64,000 nucleotides of DNA. It comes from Datisca glomerata (taxonomy: Eukaryota > Streptophyta > Magnoliopsida > Cucurbitales > Datiscaceae). The stretch's first letter is position 1. Each line of letters opens with the position of its first letter. Both the position numbers and the translations under genes were made by a program. Shown in pieces: positions 43,154 to 54,632 of the stretch. The stretch covers positions 616,273-680,272 of the forward strand of contig QANY01007306.1 in NCBI GenBank assembly GCA_003255025.1, read 5' to 3'. The notes below the pieces were generated by a model. It saw nothing but the letters and a program-made list of their open reading frames with translations, was not told where the DNA came from and did no database searches.

Positions 43154-44019
43154 TGTTGGAGAGAAAAGAAGAAGAGAAGAAAAATCAAAGAAAGACTAAA
43201 AAGTGAATGAAAGTGTATGATGTGGGATAGACTGGGAATTCGTCCCATATTGGAAACTCAATGATAGAATGTTGGGTTTATAAACCCAACATTCATGCCT
43301 TGCGGTTAGCCCCAAGGGGCACCCCATATTTTGTGGGGAAGAGAGAACCTAGTTGGCACATGGTCCTCCCATCACACACGCGCGTCGCCGTCCGGCTCAG
43401 TTCGGTACGGTAAAAAGATTTATTTTTGGATAAATTTTCTTTGATTTATTTGGAGAGGAAGAAAATATCTCCAAACAATAATCTGTAATTATCTGTAGAA
43501 GATAATTAAAATATTTCCATTATCCCACAAAATCTCTCCATTATCCCACAATATCATCAACAAACTGATCCTAGTTTATCTACACGTTTGGTTTGCTCTC
43601 CAAGCTTTGAATGATATATTAGAATCGTGCTTCATTAGCTTCAGTTTTAAGAACACAACAACACGAACACAAAAGGTCTTGCATATTGAGAGAAATACAA
43701 AAGGAGCTCTGTGAGGGTCAGAGTGATCGGTTGCTGTACTCTGACTTAGATCGTTGTATCCTGCAGAGATGATTCATCGTAGTCTCCAAGCACCATGTGG
43801 AGGACGATTATTGTTTTTAGGACATTGCTTTCGAGAAATCCTCGATCTACATCGTATTTTCAGTTCTAATTTTGTTGTAATCATTTTTCATTTTATTTGT
43901 TTATTAAATCAAATAAATTTTACTGTAATCATTTCTGTTGCAATTACGTTGTAATCATTCCATATTTCCTTGTAATCGTTGGTTAATGAAAGCATCTTGT
44001 TCCATCTCTACTCACAACA
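43154..44019 (+). repeat. 3' LTR of copia element 2
   Basis: Starts TGTTGGAGAGAAAAG, ends CTCACAACA. It holds the same 26-bp TATAAA palindrome at 43268-43293. The following hairpin has one mismatch (CCTTGCGG against CCCCAAGG). Confidence 0.88.
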
Positions 44020-44154
44020 AAACCTTCTTTCTCTTGTAATTGTTTGTATGGCATGCCATATACCTCTGTAGTAAACCATATTTTCTGTGAAGTTTTAAAT
44101 ATTTTTGAGTAAGACAAGAAAAGTAAATTTTTATGCAGGCAGTTCACTAACCAG

Positions 44155-44310
44155 CTTGAATACTTGAGTAGTTTGAATCAGAACTTAAGGAGAACACACT
44201 TTGATCCTTGTCAAACACACGGAATGCCTCTTTCAGCCCCTCTCAGAATCAGTGTCCTTCATCTTCCCGACCATGAGAAGGGGTTACATCACTTTGAGAA
44301 AGGGTGTAAC
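44155..44310 (-). pseudogene. Calmodulin gene fragment (third EF-hand entry)
   Basis: On the minus strand the frame reads LLMVGKMKDTDSE, then after a one-base loss (near 44242) LKEAFRVFDKDQ. This is the linker and entering helix of EF-hand III of plant calmodulin, whose calcium loop begins D-K-D. The match fades at both ends: the loop continues as SVFS rather than the canonical residues, and the upstream FPEFLN region is only vaguely recognisable. It has no intact EF-hand and cannot bind calcium. It lies just outside the right LTR of copia 2, so it is either a host gene relic or a fragment captured by an unnamed element. No further calmodulin exon was found on the left side of copia 2. Confidence 0.62.
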
Positions 44311-45555
44311 ATACTTTGCTTTTTGCTTTGAAAGTGACATTTAGCTTGTATCTACCCTTTCACAGGGTTCTTTTGTGATTAATATATTTCATCTTTTACC
44401 AATAAGAATAGGGAATCAATATGTATATTCAAATATAAGTAAACTTCAATGATATTGAAATTAAGTTTATCACACTCAATAATAAAAATATATTTAAAAA
44501 AAGATAGAGTTCAAGTTGGCTTAGTATTACATCTTGAACAAACCTGTGAATTTTGGAGCCACAATACGGAGGGTGAACATAGAAAATTTAAGCGAAGATA
44601 GAACAACAGACCTATACTATTCAAGAATCGGCTCAACGGAAGCCTTTATTAGCTCAGAAGCTGCCTACAACACTGAATCCCAAAAGAAGGAAGAGAAAAT
44701 CGTGGATTCATTTAGCGTAAACTATTTCTTGAACTAACAATTACAAAAACCCAACAAAATTACCTCATTAACATAGGGCCAGAGCTTCGTAAGATGAAGG
44801 TTAAGCCAAGTCAACTGCAAAATGACAACAAATTCGATGTCAATCCCACTATTAACTGAAGTAAACCTCCATATGTGTGTGTGGTAGAGAGAGAGAGGGA
44901 GAATCTTTGTGAGCTTAACTTTTAGAACTGAGAGAAGACGACCCATGATGGGTAGTACTGAAGGGGTAAAATCTTTCTGGAATCTTCGACACTCATTCAG
45001 GCTAAAGCAGCGATTGTCGTGGCAAGACCAGAACGGAACTTCGAGCGAGCATTCTTGGAACAGACGAGCGCCACAATGAGACCCAGTCCCACAAAAATCT
45101 TGAACACAAGGCCCAATAAGAACCCCATCTCTCTATCGCCCTCAACAGATCTGAGATGAAGAGACGCATATCCCAAACGAGAGAGGCGATGGAGATGAAT
45201 ATAGATAGAACTGAGACTAGAGGGACGAGGGAGATGAAGGGAGGCAGGTCTGAGACGAGAGAGGTGAGGGAGACGATGGCACTGACATGGTGAGTTTGGT
45301 AGGTCTGAATGAGGAGAAAGAGGCTTTGCTCGACAAGGGAAAGGAGAAGTGGCTGAGCTTCATCTAAGAGAGAGAGAAGGAAAATCGGGAGAGAATAGGA
45401 TTGATCGATCAATTTGTGTTTCGTATTTTTGAGAAAGAAGTCAAAATTTTCAATCCCACTTCTTATTTTAAGCCTGTGTTTTCTTTTTACATATTAACAT
45501 GATTTTTTATTAGTTTCATTTAAAAGTTTTGTTGTTTCATGTATTTTATAAAAGA
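44311..45555. other. Unassigned; includes a purine-rich imperfect repeat
   Basis: No gene can be supported. 44534-44737 is an open frame with no recognisable motif. 45150-45290 holds imperfect repeats of CTGAGACGAGAGAGGTGAGG, which create a repetitive hydrophobic reading frame on the minus strand. GAGAGAGAG tracts lie at 44885-44905 and 45365-45380. Confidence 0.35.
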
Positions 45556-45560
45556 AGACT

Positions 45561-48500
45561 ATGAACTTTGTAAAGAAAGCCAAGACATCGTTGAAAGCCA
45601 AGAAGAACAAGAAAGATAGCAAGCCCAAAGGGAAGTGTTTCCACTGTGGGGTTGAAGGTCACTAGAAGAGAAACTGTAACAAGTATCTCTCTGAGCTGAA
45701 AAAGAAAGATAATTATGAATTACTTGTACTTGAATCTTGTTTAGTGGAATATGATTTGTCATCATGGATACTTGATTCAAGAGCCACTAAACATGTATGT
45801 TCTTCTTTGTATATGCTTGATTCGTCAAGGGAGATGGCTGATGGCGAGGTCGTTTTGAGAGTTGACAGTGGTGCTCGTGTCATCTAAAGAATTAGGGACA
45901 GTCTGTTTACTTTTTGGATATAATTACTTAGTTTTGAACGAGTTTATTATATTCCTAGTTTATCGAGGAATTTGATTTCTCTTTTATTTTTGCAAGAACA
46001 GTTATTCGAAGTTTCTTTTATTAATAAAGAGTTTATTATTTCTAAGAATGGATCCGATATTTGTCATGCTAAAATTATAAACGTACTATATATGGTTAAA
46101 CCGATTGAACGTACATTAACAAATTTTAAATTATTTAAAGTAGCAAAACCTAAAAATAACAAACGACAAAGAGTTTCTCATGATGATAACACATATTTAT
46201 GGCATCTTAGGTTGAGACATATTAAACTAGATATGTTAACAAAGTATGGTGCTTTGAGAGAGCTAAATGTTGGAACTATTCATGTTTGTGAATCCTATCT
46301 AGAGGATAAAATGACCAAGAGACCTTTCACAAGAAAGGGCCAAAAAGTCAAGGAACCTCTTCGACTTAGTACATAGTGATGTATGTGGACTGATCACTGT
46401 ACAATCTAGAAGTGGGTATGAGTATTTTGTCACTTTCATTGATGACTACTCAAGATATTATTATAGTTACCTAATGCATCGAAAGTCTGAATCTTTTGAA
46501 AATTTTAAAGACTTCAACGCATAAGCTGAAAAGTAATTAGGTAAATCATTGAAAACCCTTCGATCCGATCGAGGTGGTGAATACTTGGATTAGAATTCAA
46601 GGATTATTTGGCGGACTGTTGAATCATATCCCAACTCACAGCACCTGGAACACCACAGCAAAATAGTATTGCAGAGAGGAGAAACTTAACCTTATTAGAT
46701 ATGTTTGGATCGATGTTAAGCTACTCGTCATTGTCACTTACATTTTGGGGATATGTACTATACACGGCAACTTATATTTTGAATGTAGTGTCCTTTAAGT
46801 CTGTAAGCAAGACGCCTTTAGAGTTATGGAATGACTCCAAATCTAGTTTGCATCATTTCCGTATATGGGGGTGTCCAGCTATCATTCTTAGACCGAAGAC
46901 TAGAAAGTTAGACTCAATGTCTGAGGTATGCATATCCAATGGCTATTCTCTAGAGACCAGATGTGAGTACTTTTATAGTCACAATGATCAAAAGGTGTTT
47001 GTGTCAACAAATGCAACCTTTCTTGAGCATGACTATATGCAAAACTATAAATCTAGTAGCAAAGTAGTTCTCGAGAAATTAGCGAGTGATGAGATCAGAC
47101 CACCTTCAATTCCTACTAATAAACGAAAAACCATAGAAATCACAGTTCATACAAAGGAAACACCGGTGCAACGTCGTAGTGGAAGGGTTATGAGACAACC
47201 AGTTCTCTATGAACTAGAGGCACATGTCCTAGTGTCAAACACTAATAAGGACAATCCGTTATTTTATGAAGAAGCAATGGATGATCCTAAAAAGGAGAAA
47301 TGGCAAGATGCCATGAAAAGACATTCTCCCCTATGTCCATGCTAAAATCCATTCGCATCCTTTTATCCATAGCCGCTAGTTTTGACTATGAGATATGGCA
47401 AATGAACGTTAAAACATCTTTTCTAAATGGCTCTCTTGAAGAAAGCATCTATATGCTGCAACCAGAAGGATTCGTACAAAAGGGACAAGATCAGAAAGTA
47501 TACAAGTTGCTTAAATCCATTTATGGATTAAAGCAAGCATCAAAATCTTGGAATCTTACCTTTGATGAGATTATAAAGTCTTATGGCTTCGAGCAAAATA
47601 TTGATGAAGCATTTGTTTATAAATATACCAAAGATAAGATAGTGGTTTTCGTAGTTCTTTATTTTGATGATATTCTACTCATTTGGAATGATGTAGAAAC
47701 TTTGTCAAAAGTAAAGAAGTGGTTAGCTGAGAAATTTCAAATGAAAGATTTGGGAGAACCGAGCTATGTTCTAGGCATCCAAATCCTAAGAGATAGAAAG
47801 AACAAGTTCTTGGCACTTTCTCAGACATCTTATATTGATAAGGTGTTGGAAAGATTCTCTATGGAGAATTCCAAGAAAAGTTAAAAACTGACCAGAAATG
47901 GAATTGTCCTCTCCAAGGAAAAATGTCCTAAGACACCTCAGCGGGAAGAGGATATGAGAAAGGTTTCATATGCTTCAATAGTTGGAAGTCTCATGTATGT
48001 CATGTTGTGTATGAAATCGGACATCTGTTATGCAATGAGAATTGTTAGTCGTTATCAATCGAATCTAGGTTCGGAACACTCTATTGTAGTAAAGTACATT
48101 CTCAAGTATCTTAGGAGAATGAAAAACTATATACTTGTTTATTCAGATGGAGACTTGAACCCCACTGGATATAATGACTCTGATTTTTAATTGGAAAGAG
48201 ACAGTTAAAAGTAGACATCTAGATCAGTATTCACCCTAGGTGGAGGAGTTGTAGTCTGGAGAAGTATTAAATGATCCAGCATTACAGATTCCACTATGAA
48301 AGCCAAATATATAGTGGCTTGTGAAGCTGCGAAAGAGGTGGTATGGCTTAGAAAGTTCTATTCTGATCTGCAAGTAGTTTCAGATATGGACAAGCCACTG
48401 ATCATGTACTATGATAATAGTGGGGCGGTAGAAAATTCCAAGAACTGAGGAGTCACAAGATGGGCAAGCGCATATACAGGAAATATCATCTTGTAAAAGA

Positions 48501-48604
48501 GATGTGATTGTTATGAAGATAGCATCACAACAGAACATGGCTGATACTTTTACAAAGACATTTACTAGGAAGTCATTTGAGGGTCACGTGTGTAACATGG
48601 ATTA
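45561..48604 (+). pseudogene. Copia element 3 gag(C-end)-pol, 5'-truncated and broken
   Basis: Starts inside gag with a lysine-rich stretch and zinc knuckle CFHCGVEGH-stop-KRNC (a TAG replaces a residue at 45664). Protease motif is DSRA (45777) in place of DSGA. Gag-pre-integrase WHLRLRHIKLDML, integrase DVCGLITVQSRSGYEYFVTF, FIDDYSRY, SDRGGEY, then WGYVLYTATYILN. After WQDAM (47310) about 75 residues are missing up to TFSPMSMLKSIRILL, removing the start of reverse transcriptase. RT continues with YGLKQAS and LYFDDILL (YFDD instead of the usual copia YVDD). RNase H is partly readable (GDLNPTGYNDSDF, FTLGGGVV). Further stops and frameshifts throughout. No 5' LTR or gag start was found. Confidence 0.9.
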
Positions 48605-48642
48605 AGAGAGATGCCATATTTTCTTTAGGACAAGTGGAAGAT

Positions 48643-50470
48643 TGTTGGGGGTTATGCCCTCAAAGCATGTGTATTGACATTTTGATATGAAATTTAAAAA
48701 GAAATATATTTTTCTTATAATTATTCTTTTAAATTATTGTTAAATAATTTATATAAATATCTAAAAAATCTATATTCATTAATGAGACTATGATCCTGTA
48801 TTAGTAGAGAGGATAACGATCATAGATAATGAATAAAATTATCGGCAACATATTAAAGTATGGAATCTTTAATGAATGGTTGATGTGGATAGACATTACG
48901 CATGCGTGTAATCTAGATCTGGATCATTGATGTGGATAGACATCTTAGTGAAAGTACTTTATATAATAAAATTATATATGACAGGATCGATGTGAATTAT
49001 TATTTTTTAACGTGTCATTTATCATAAAGATTTAATACACATCAATTCGATGATCATATCTAGATTAGTGTGAATCCTGAGTAGCCATGAACTCATATCC
49101 ATGTCTACTAGATCTTTTGATTCACCCGTTAAAGTCTGTTTGTTAATCAGGCTAGTGACTTTTATTTTAGAGATGCAGTGATGTGGATGGCTGAGGACAT
49201 GATCTTACAAGATTTGGAATCTATGTTTTCCTAATGGATTTTATATTCGTTCCATTAAGTGTTAGTTCTGGAACTGAATGGTTATTGTGCTCAAATTTGT
49301 AATAAAAATATAAATTAGCCTTTCACTAGTGGATTAGTGGTACTTAAGGATCAAGAGGTAATTAGAAGGGTAAAATGGTAATTTTGATCAGTTTAATTTA
49401 CAAACCAATAATTGGAGAACAGAACTACATGAAATGATTATTTCAATGGACTACGTGAGAATACTTTGTAAATACATTATGTTATATCTAAGAGCGTAAT
49501 TCCATATTTAAAGTGGAGTAATAATGGAATTAATAAATAAGATTATTTAATTAAAAAATTTAATTAATAATCTAATTTATTGGAGCTTAGGATTAAAGGT
49601 CCATGGTCCACAAGCCATCTCTATACTATATTGTCTAGGGTGTGAATATTTCAGGGCATGAGANTATATATAATTATCGATTTTTTTAATTATTGATAAG
49701 TGAGACATAATATCTAATTTGTAAAATTAGATAACTAAATTATTATTTGATAATGATTTAAATAAACTAAATATGTTATTTGTAAAATAACAGATAAATT
49801 AGTTGATAATGATAATTAGATATGTTAATTTTAAATTAACTGATATCTAGATAATTATCTGACTAAAATAAATATTTAATTCACAGCAAATGCCATGTGT
49901 CAATCACTGATAGATTATCAGAAATTGACGTGGAATAATGTGGTGCCACGTGGCACTACAGTAGTGAGTGTGCAACACGGTAGCACCACATGGCACTATA
50001 GTGGTGCCATGAGGCACTGTGCTGGCTCACGGCATACTGCAGTGCCATGTTGCACTGCAGTTTGCACAATTGCAGTGGGTCCCACTGTAATTGATAATTT
50101 TATAATTAAATAATATTTCAGTTTATCACTAAAAAATCTGATACGTCATTATCTAGAATATATACAAATAATATTCTAATGGCCTTGGTTGTTGAACGAA
50201 TAGGATATAATCAATTGATCAGATCATCAGTTTGTCAATCAAGAGTTGAATTGAGAACACGATTGGTGTCATAGAAATTTTCTTCTATGATTAAATGTTA
50301 ATCAAATTTCTAAAAGAATAATCATCACATTCTTTTATAGAATCATCTCACAAAGTCATTCTCAGTAAATCTCTAGATATCATGTGTTGAGAACAACTAG
50401 AGACAAAAAATTATCTTGTAATATTCTTCGTGTCCACACATGTCCTAGTGCACTGAGGATTGTGGAAATA
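48643..50470 (+). repeat. 3' LTR of copia element 3, 3' end lost
   Basis: Starts TGTTGGGGGTTATGCCCTC right after the polypurine tract GGACAAGTGGAAGAT. It matches the reverse complement of 56582-58709 over most of its length. It stops matching near 50468, before the LTR's last ~350 bp. Gypsy sequence begins by about 50480. Confidence 0.8.
49930..50090. repeat. GTGCCAC/GTGGCAC minisatellite with G-box in the LTR
   Basis: About six copies of a ~25-bp unit built on GTGGTGCCA..TGGCACTA.AGT. At 49943-49956 is the perfect palindrome GTGCCACGTGGCAC, which contains the G-box CACGTG, a binding site of plant bZIP/bHLH factors. The inverted counterpart is in the other LTR at 57225-57350, in more decayed form. 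Confidence 0.7.
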
Positions 50471-50479
50471 TAATTTCAG

Positions 50480-51168
50480 AAGAGATGGTATAGAAGCGGA
50501 ATATTAAGACCAGAAAACATCCCAAGCCTTACAAACTAGCCTGGCTTAAGAAAAGTGGTAAGGTAACATTTTCTAAACGTGCTCTTGTTACATTTTCTAT
50601 TAGGGCAAAATATTGAGATGATGTTTGGTGTGATGTGGTGACCATGGATGCTTGTCATTTGTTACTCATGACGGGCGAGCTAATACTTACAGTTTCATCT
50701 TTGTAGGGGTTGAAATTGTGTCGGTGCCCAATAAACGAGTAGATAAATCTATAGCTTCAGGGATTAAACTTGATGAGGAGTTGTAGGATTCAGAGATAGT
50801 ATTCATGTTGATTTGAAAGGAGGCTGCAGAGTCTGTAATAGTTTCAGATGTCATGGCTCCCTTGTTGGCAGAATTTTCCAGTGTGTTTCCAGATGAATTA
50901 CTAGATGGATTGCCACCACAACGTGATATACAGCACTTTATAGATTTGGTTCCCAGTGTAGTTTGGCCTAACAGGACACACTACAAGATGAGTCCTAGAG
51001 AGCATGAGGAGTTACGCAGACAGGTCGAGGAGGTTTTGGCCAAGGGGCATATTAGATAGAGTATGAGCCCATGTGATGCACCTGCCTTATTGACACCCAA
51101 GAAAGATGGTTCTTGGTGAATGTGTGTGGATAGTAGGGTCATCAAAAAAATTACTGTCAGGTATCAGT
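50480..51168 (+). pseudogene. Ty3/gypsy pol, left part (protease-RT linker and start of RT)
   Basis: Reads HPKPYKLAWLKKSGKVTFSK, DVWCDVVTMDACHLLL, then 50853-51059 with EFSSVFPDELLDGLPPQRDI and HYKMSPREHEELRRQVEEVL, followed by MSPCDAPALLTPKKDGSW and CVDSRVIKKITVRYQ. This is the entry to the gypsy reverse transcriptase. It breaks at 51168, where copia 4 begins, and continues at 58710 (FPIPRL). Stops at about 50605, 50716, 51057 and 51117 show decay. Gag and the protease domain are missing on the left, where copia 3's LTR abuts. Confidence 0.88.
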
Positions 51169-51932
51169 TGTTGGGAAACACGACGGACGCGTAATGGAAG
51201 CGTTTTTTAATTTAATAATAAAAAATCTTTTCCGATAAAAGATAACAAGCGCGACGCAACGGTTTTCAAAAAATAAAAACTTTTATTGAAAACTCTTTTC
51301 AATCAGGATCCATTATATATTTATATATTAAATGAAAGACATACATGGATACGAATCATATATCTCTTGTCGTCTATATCAAGCGTCCTTGTAAACTAGC
51401 GATCATGCGTTTCCACGAACAACGGACTTCGTGATCCACACCAAGTTTTTCTGAGAATGATTAATTTAGGAGTTCATGACTACTAAGGATTCAGACTGAT
51501 CTACATATGATCATCATATTGATGTATACTAAATTTGTATGATAAATGGTACGTTAATATATATATGAATTCACATCGGTCATGTCATATATAATCTTAT
51601 TATATATAAAGTACATTCACTAAAATATATATCCACATTAATGATTTGGATCTAGATCACATGCATTCATAATGCTTGGTGAACCGTACTAGCAACCATT
51701 CATTAAAGATTTCATACTTTAATATGTTGTTGACAATTTTGTTCATTATCTATGATCTTAATCATCTCGTAGTAATACAAGATCATAGGCTCATTAATGA
51801 ATATGAAATTTTCATATATTTATATAAATTACTCAACAATAATTTAAAAGAACAATTTTAAGAAAAATGTAATTTCATTAAATTTCATATTAAAAAGTCA
51901 ATACACATGCTTTGAGGGCATAATCTCGAACA
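51169..51932 (-). repeat. 3' LTR of copia 4, internally deleted
   Basis: 764 bp. Compared with 56582-58709 it lacks about 105 bp (56853-56958) and about 1,259 bp (56987-58245). The junctions are at ACCAAG|TTTTTC and AATTT|AGGAGTTCATG. The arithmetic accounts for the whole length difference. Confidence 0.85.
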
Positions 51933-51937
51933 ATCTT

Positions 51938-54632
51938 TCATTTACCGTAAAGTAATTGTGGCATCTCTCTCAACCTCATGCTACGCACATGATCCTCAAA
52001 TGACTTTGCAGGAAGTGTCTTAGTAAATGGATCAGCCAAGTTATGATCGGACGCTATCTTCATAACAGTGACATCCTCTTGATATACGATCTCTCTTACA
52101 AGATGATATTTCATCTCTATGTGCTTTCCCCCCTTGAGACTCCTCGGTTATTTGGAATCAACTACCGCCCCACTGTGGTCACAAGGATCAATGGCTTATC
52201 CATATCTGAAACTACTTCTAGATCAGTATAGAACTTTTTAAGCAATACCAATTCTTTCTTAGCTTCATAAGCCACTATATATTAGGCTTCCATAGTGGAA
52301 TATGCAATGTTGGATTAGTCGATACTTCTCCAGATCACAACTCATCCACCTATGATGAATACTGATCCAGACGTCGACTTTCAACTATCTCTATCTGATT
52401 GAAAATCAGAATCAGGATATCTAGTTGGGTTCAGGTCTCCAGTTGAATAAACAAGCATATATTTTCTCGTTCTCCTAAGATACTTTAGAATGTGCTTTAG
52501 TGCGATCCAATGGTCAGTCAATTCCCCCTACATAACATATGTATGTAGGGGGAGCGTAGCCAACGAATATGCATACTTCAGACCTTGAGTGTAACTTTCC
52601 AGTCTTGGATCTAAGAACGTGCGCTAGACACCCCCATATATGGAAATGAAGTAAACTTGCTTGGAGCCATTCTATGACGTTAAAGGTGTCTTGCTTATAG
52701 ACTTAGAAGAGACTACATTCAAAATGTATGTTGCCGTGTGTAATGCATATCCCCAAAATGTAAATGGTAGTGATGAGTAGCTTAAAATTGACCTAACCAT
52801 ATCCAATAAGGTACGGTTTCTCCTTTCTGAAACACCATTTTGCTATGGCATTCCAGGTACTGTGAGTTGGGATTGGATTCCATACTCTAGCAAGTAATCT
52901 TTAAATTATAAATCAAGTATTTACCACATTGATCTGATCGAAGGGTTTTCAATGATTTACCTAATTTCTTTTAAGCTTCAGCTTTGAAGTCTTTAGACTT
53001 TCAAAAAGTTTCAGACTTTCATTGCATTATGTAAATATAACCATATCTTGAGTAATCGTAAATAAAAGTGATGAAATACTCATACCCACCTCTAGCTTGT
53101 ACATTGACCAGTCCACATACATCATTATATACTAACTCAAGTAGTTTCTTGGCACTTTGACCATTTCCTGTGAAAGGTCTCTTGGTCATATTACCCTCTA
53201 GACATGATTCACAAACATGAAAAGTTCTAACTTTTAGTTCTCTCAAAGCATCATGCTTTGTTAACATGTTTAACTTATCTAGATTAATATGTCTCAATCT
53301 AAGATGTCAAAGATATGTGTTATTATCATCATGAGAAACTCTTTGTTGTTTGTTACCTTTTAGTTTTGCTACTTTAAATAATACAAAATTATTGAAAATA
53401 CGTTCAGTCAGTTTAAGCTTATACAGTATGTTTATAACTTTAGCTGACAAATATCAACTTCATTCTTAAAAATAATAAACTCTTTATTAATAAAAGAAAC
53501 TCCGTATAACTATTCATGAAAAAGTGAAAAAGAAATAAAATTTCTCGAAAAACCAGGAATATAATAAACATTGTTCAAAAGTAAATAATTATTTTCAAAA
53601 AGTAAACGGACCGTCCCCAATACTTTAGCTGACACGAGCGAACCACTGCCAACTCTCATAACGACCTCGCCATCAGCAAGCTCCCTTGATGAATCAAGCA
53701 TTTGTAAAGAACAACATACATGGTTAGGGACTCCTAAATCCAGTATCTAGGATGACAAATCATATTTCACTAAACAAGCTTCAAGTACAAGTAAATAATA
53801 TTTACCTTTCTTTTTTAGCTTGGAGAGATACTTGTTACATTTTCTCTTCCAATGACCTTCAACTCATAATAGAAACATTTTCTCTTAGGCTTGTTGTCGT
53901 TCTTATTCATCTTAGCTTTTGGCAATGTCTTGACTTTCTTCCATTTCTTGTTCTTACCTTTTCCCTTTTCATTGTCTTCTTCCTCTTGTTACTTTTAACA
54001 ACAGTGGAAGAAGGTTTTGCTCGAAAACATTTACCTCATCCTCTTTGGTCATACTCTTATTTAATGACTCATAAGTCTATAATTCATTCAAAAATTGGAT
54101 CATGCTGAACTGTAACTTGTTCATAACATAGTTGGTGGTGAATGGAGAAAAAACATGTGTGAGTGATTCAAAATAATACTGGCTTGAGTTTGTTCATCAA
54201 TTGCCCCCCCATGCACTTCTGGCTCATGCAATCTTCAATCATGTTCACACACGCCTTTCTTCATCTTCGTCATCATGTAGCTCCTAGTAGCCTCATGATG
54301 ACTTTGATCAGACTGCTGCCCAAACATCGCCTGTAGAGATTTCATAATCTCATAGACAATCTTCAATCCTTCATGCTTGGTTCTCAGAACATCATTCATG
54401 TTCACAAGCATGTAGCACTTCGTTTTGTTGTTGGATTGAATCCAAGCATCAAACTTGTTCCTAACATTCTTAGGGGGCATTGAAAGCGGGCTCCTTAGGA
54501 CATTCCTCAATAAGAACAAATTTAATGGTTCTCACAAATTAACATCAAGTTTAAATTTGATTTTCATCTTCTGTCACCATTCAGTTTCCCAAGTGCAAGT
54601 AAATCAGTAATTGGATTGCCCATGGTAGACAT
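51938..54632 (-). pseudogene. Copia element 4 gag-pol, RT deleted
   Basis: Read on the minus strand. Gag starts at 54632 (MSTMGNPITDLLALGKLNGD), continues with RNKFDAWIQSNNKTKCYMLV and HEGLKIVYEIMKSLQAMFG, then a decayed zinc knuckle near 53860. The protease motif is DLGV (near 53735), preceded by a TAG where its relative copia 3 has Trp. 53701-53510 gives MLDSSRELADGEV and YYIPGFSRNFISFS. Gag-pre-integrase and integrase at 53297-53019 read MRHINLDKLNML, CESCLEGNMTKRPF, VYNDVCGLVNVQARGG. The integrase C-end stops near 52553 and RNase H (GDLNPTRYPDSDFQSDRDS) begins at about 52523, so the reverse transcriptase is gone. Ends LREMPQLLYGK at 51938. Non-functional. Confidence 0.86.
52524..52552. 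repeat. Perfect 11-bp-arm hairpin at the RT deletion junction
   Basis: CCCCCTACATA, 7-nt loop ACATATG, TATGTAGGGGG. It sits precisely between integrase and RNase H remnants where the reverse transcriptase should be. Confidence 0.8.

Larger units (their letters stand above)
37988..44019 (+). mobile_element. Copia element 2 with both LTRs
   Basis: Two direct LTRs (37988-38732 and 43154-44019) flank a gag-pol region on the plus strand. The right LTR starts TGTTGGAG immediately after the polypurine tract ATGTGGAGAT. Both LTRs end CTCACAACA. The first ~45 bp of the left LTR do not match and have been lost or replaced, so target duplications cannot be read. LTRs also differ by a ~65-bp segment (in the right LTR only, about 43520-43585). 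The gag start follows the left LTR by only about 18 bp, and no TGGTATCAGAGC primer site remains. Confidence 0.88.

Noticed and set aside
45002..45412. 136-residue hydrophobic frame on the minus strand, possibly a membrane protein
   Set aside because: The Leu/Ser/Val richness comes from a purine-rich imperfect repeat on the plus strand (CTGAGACGAGAG units). No start context or family pattern.
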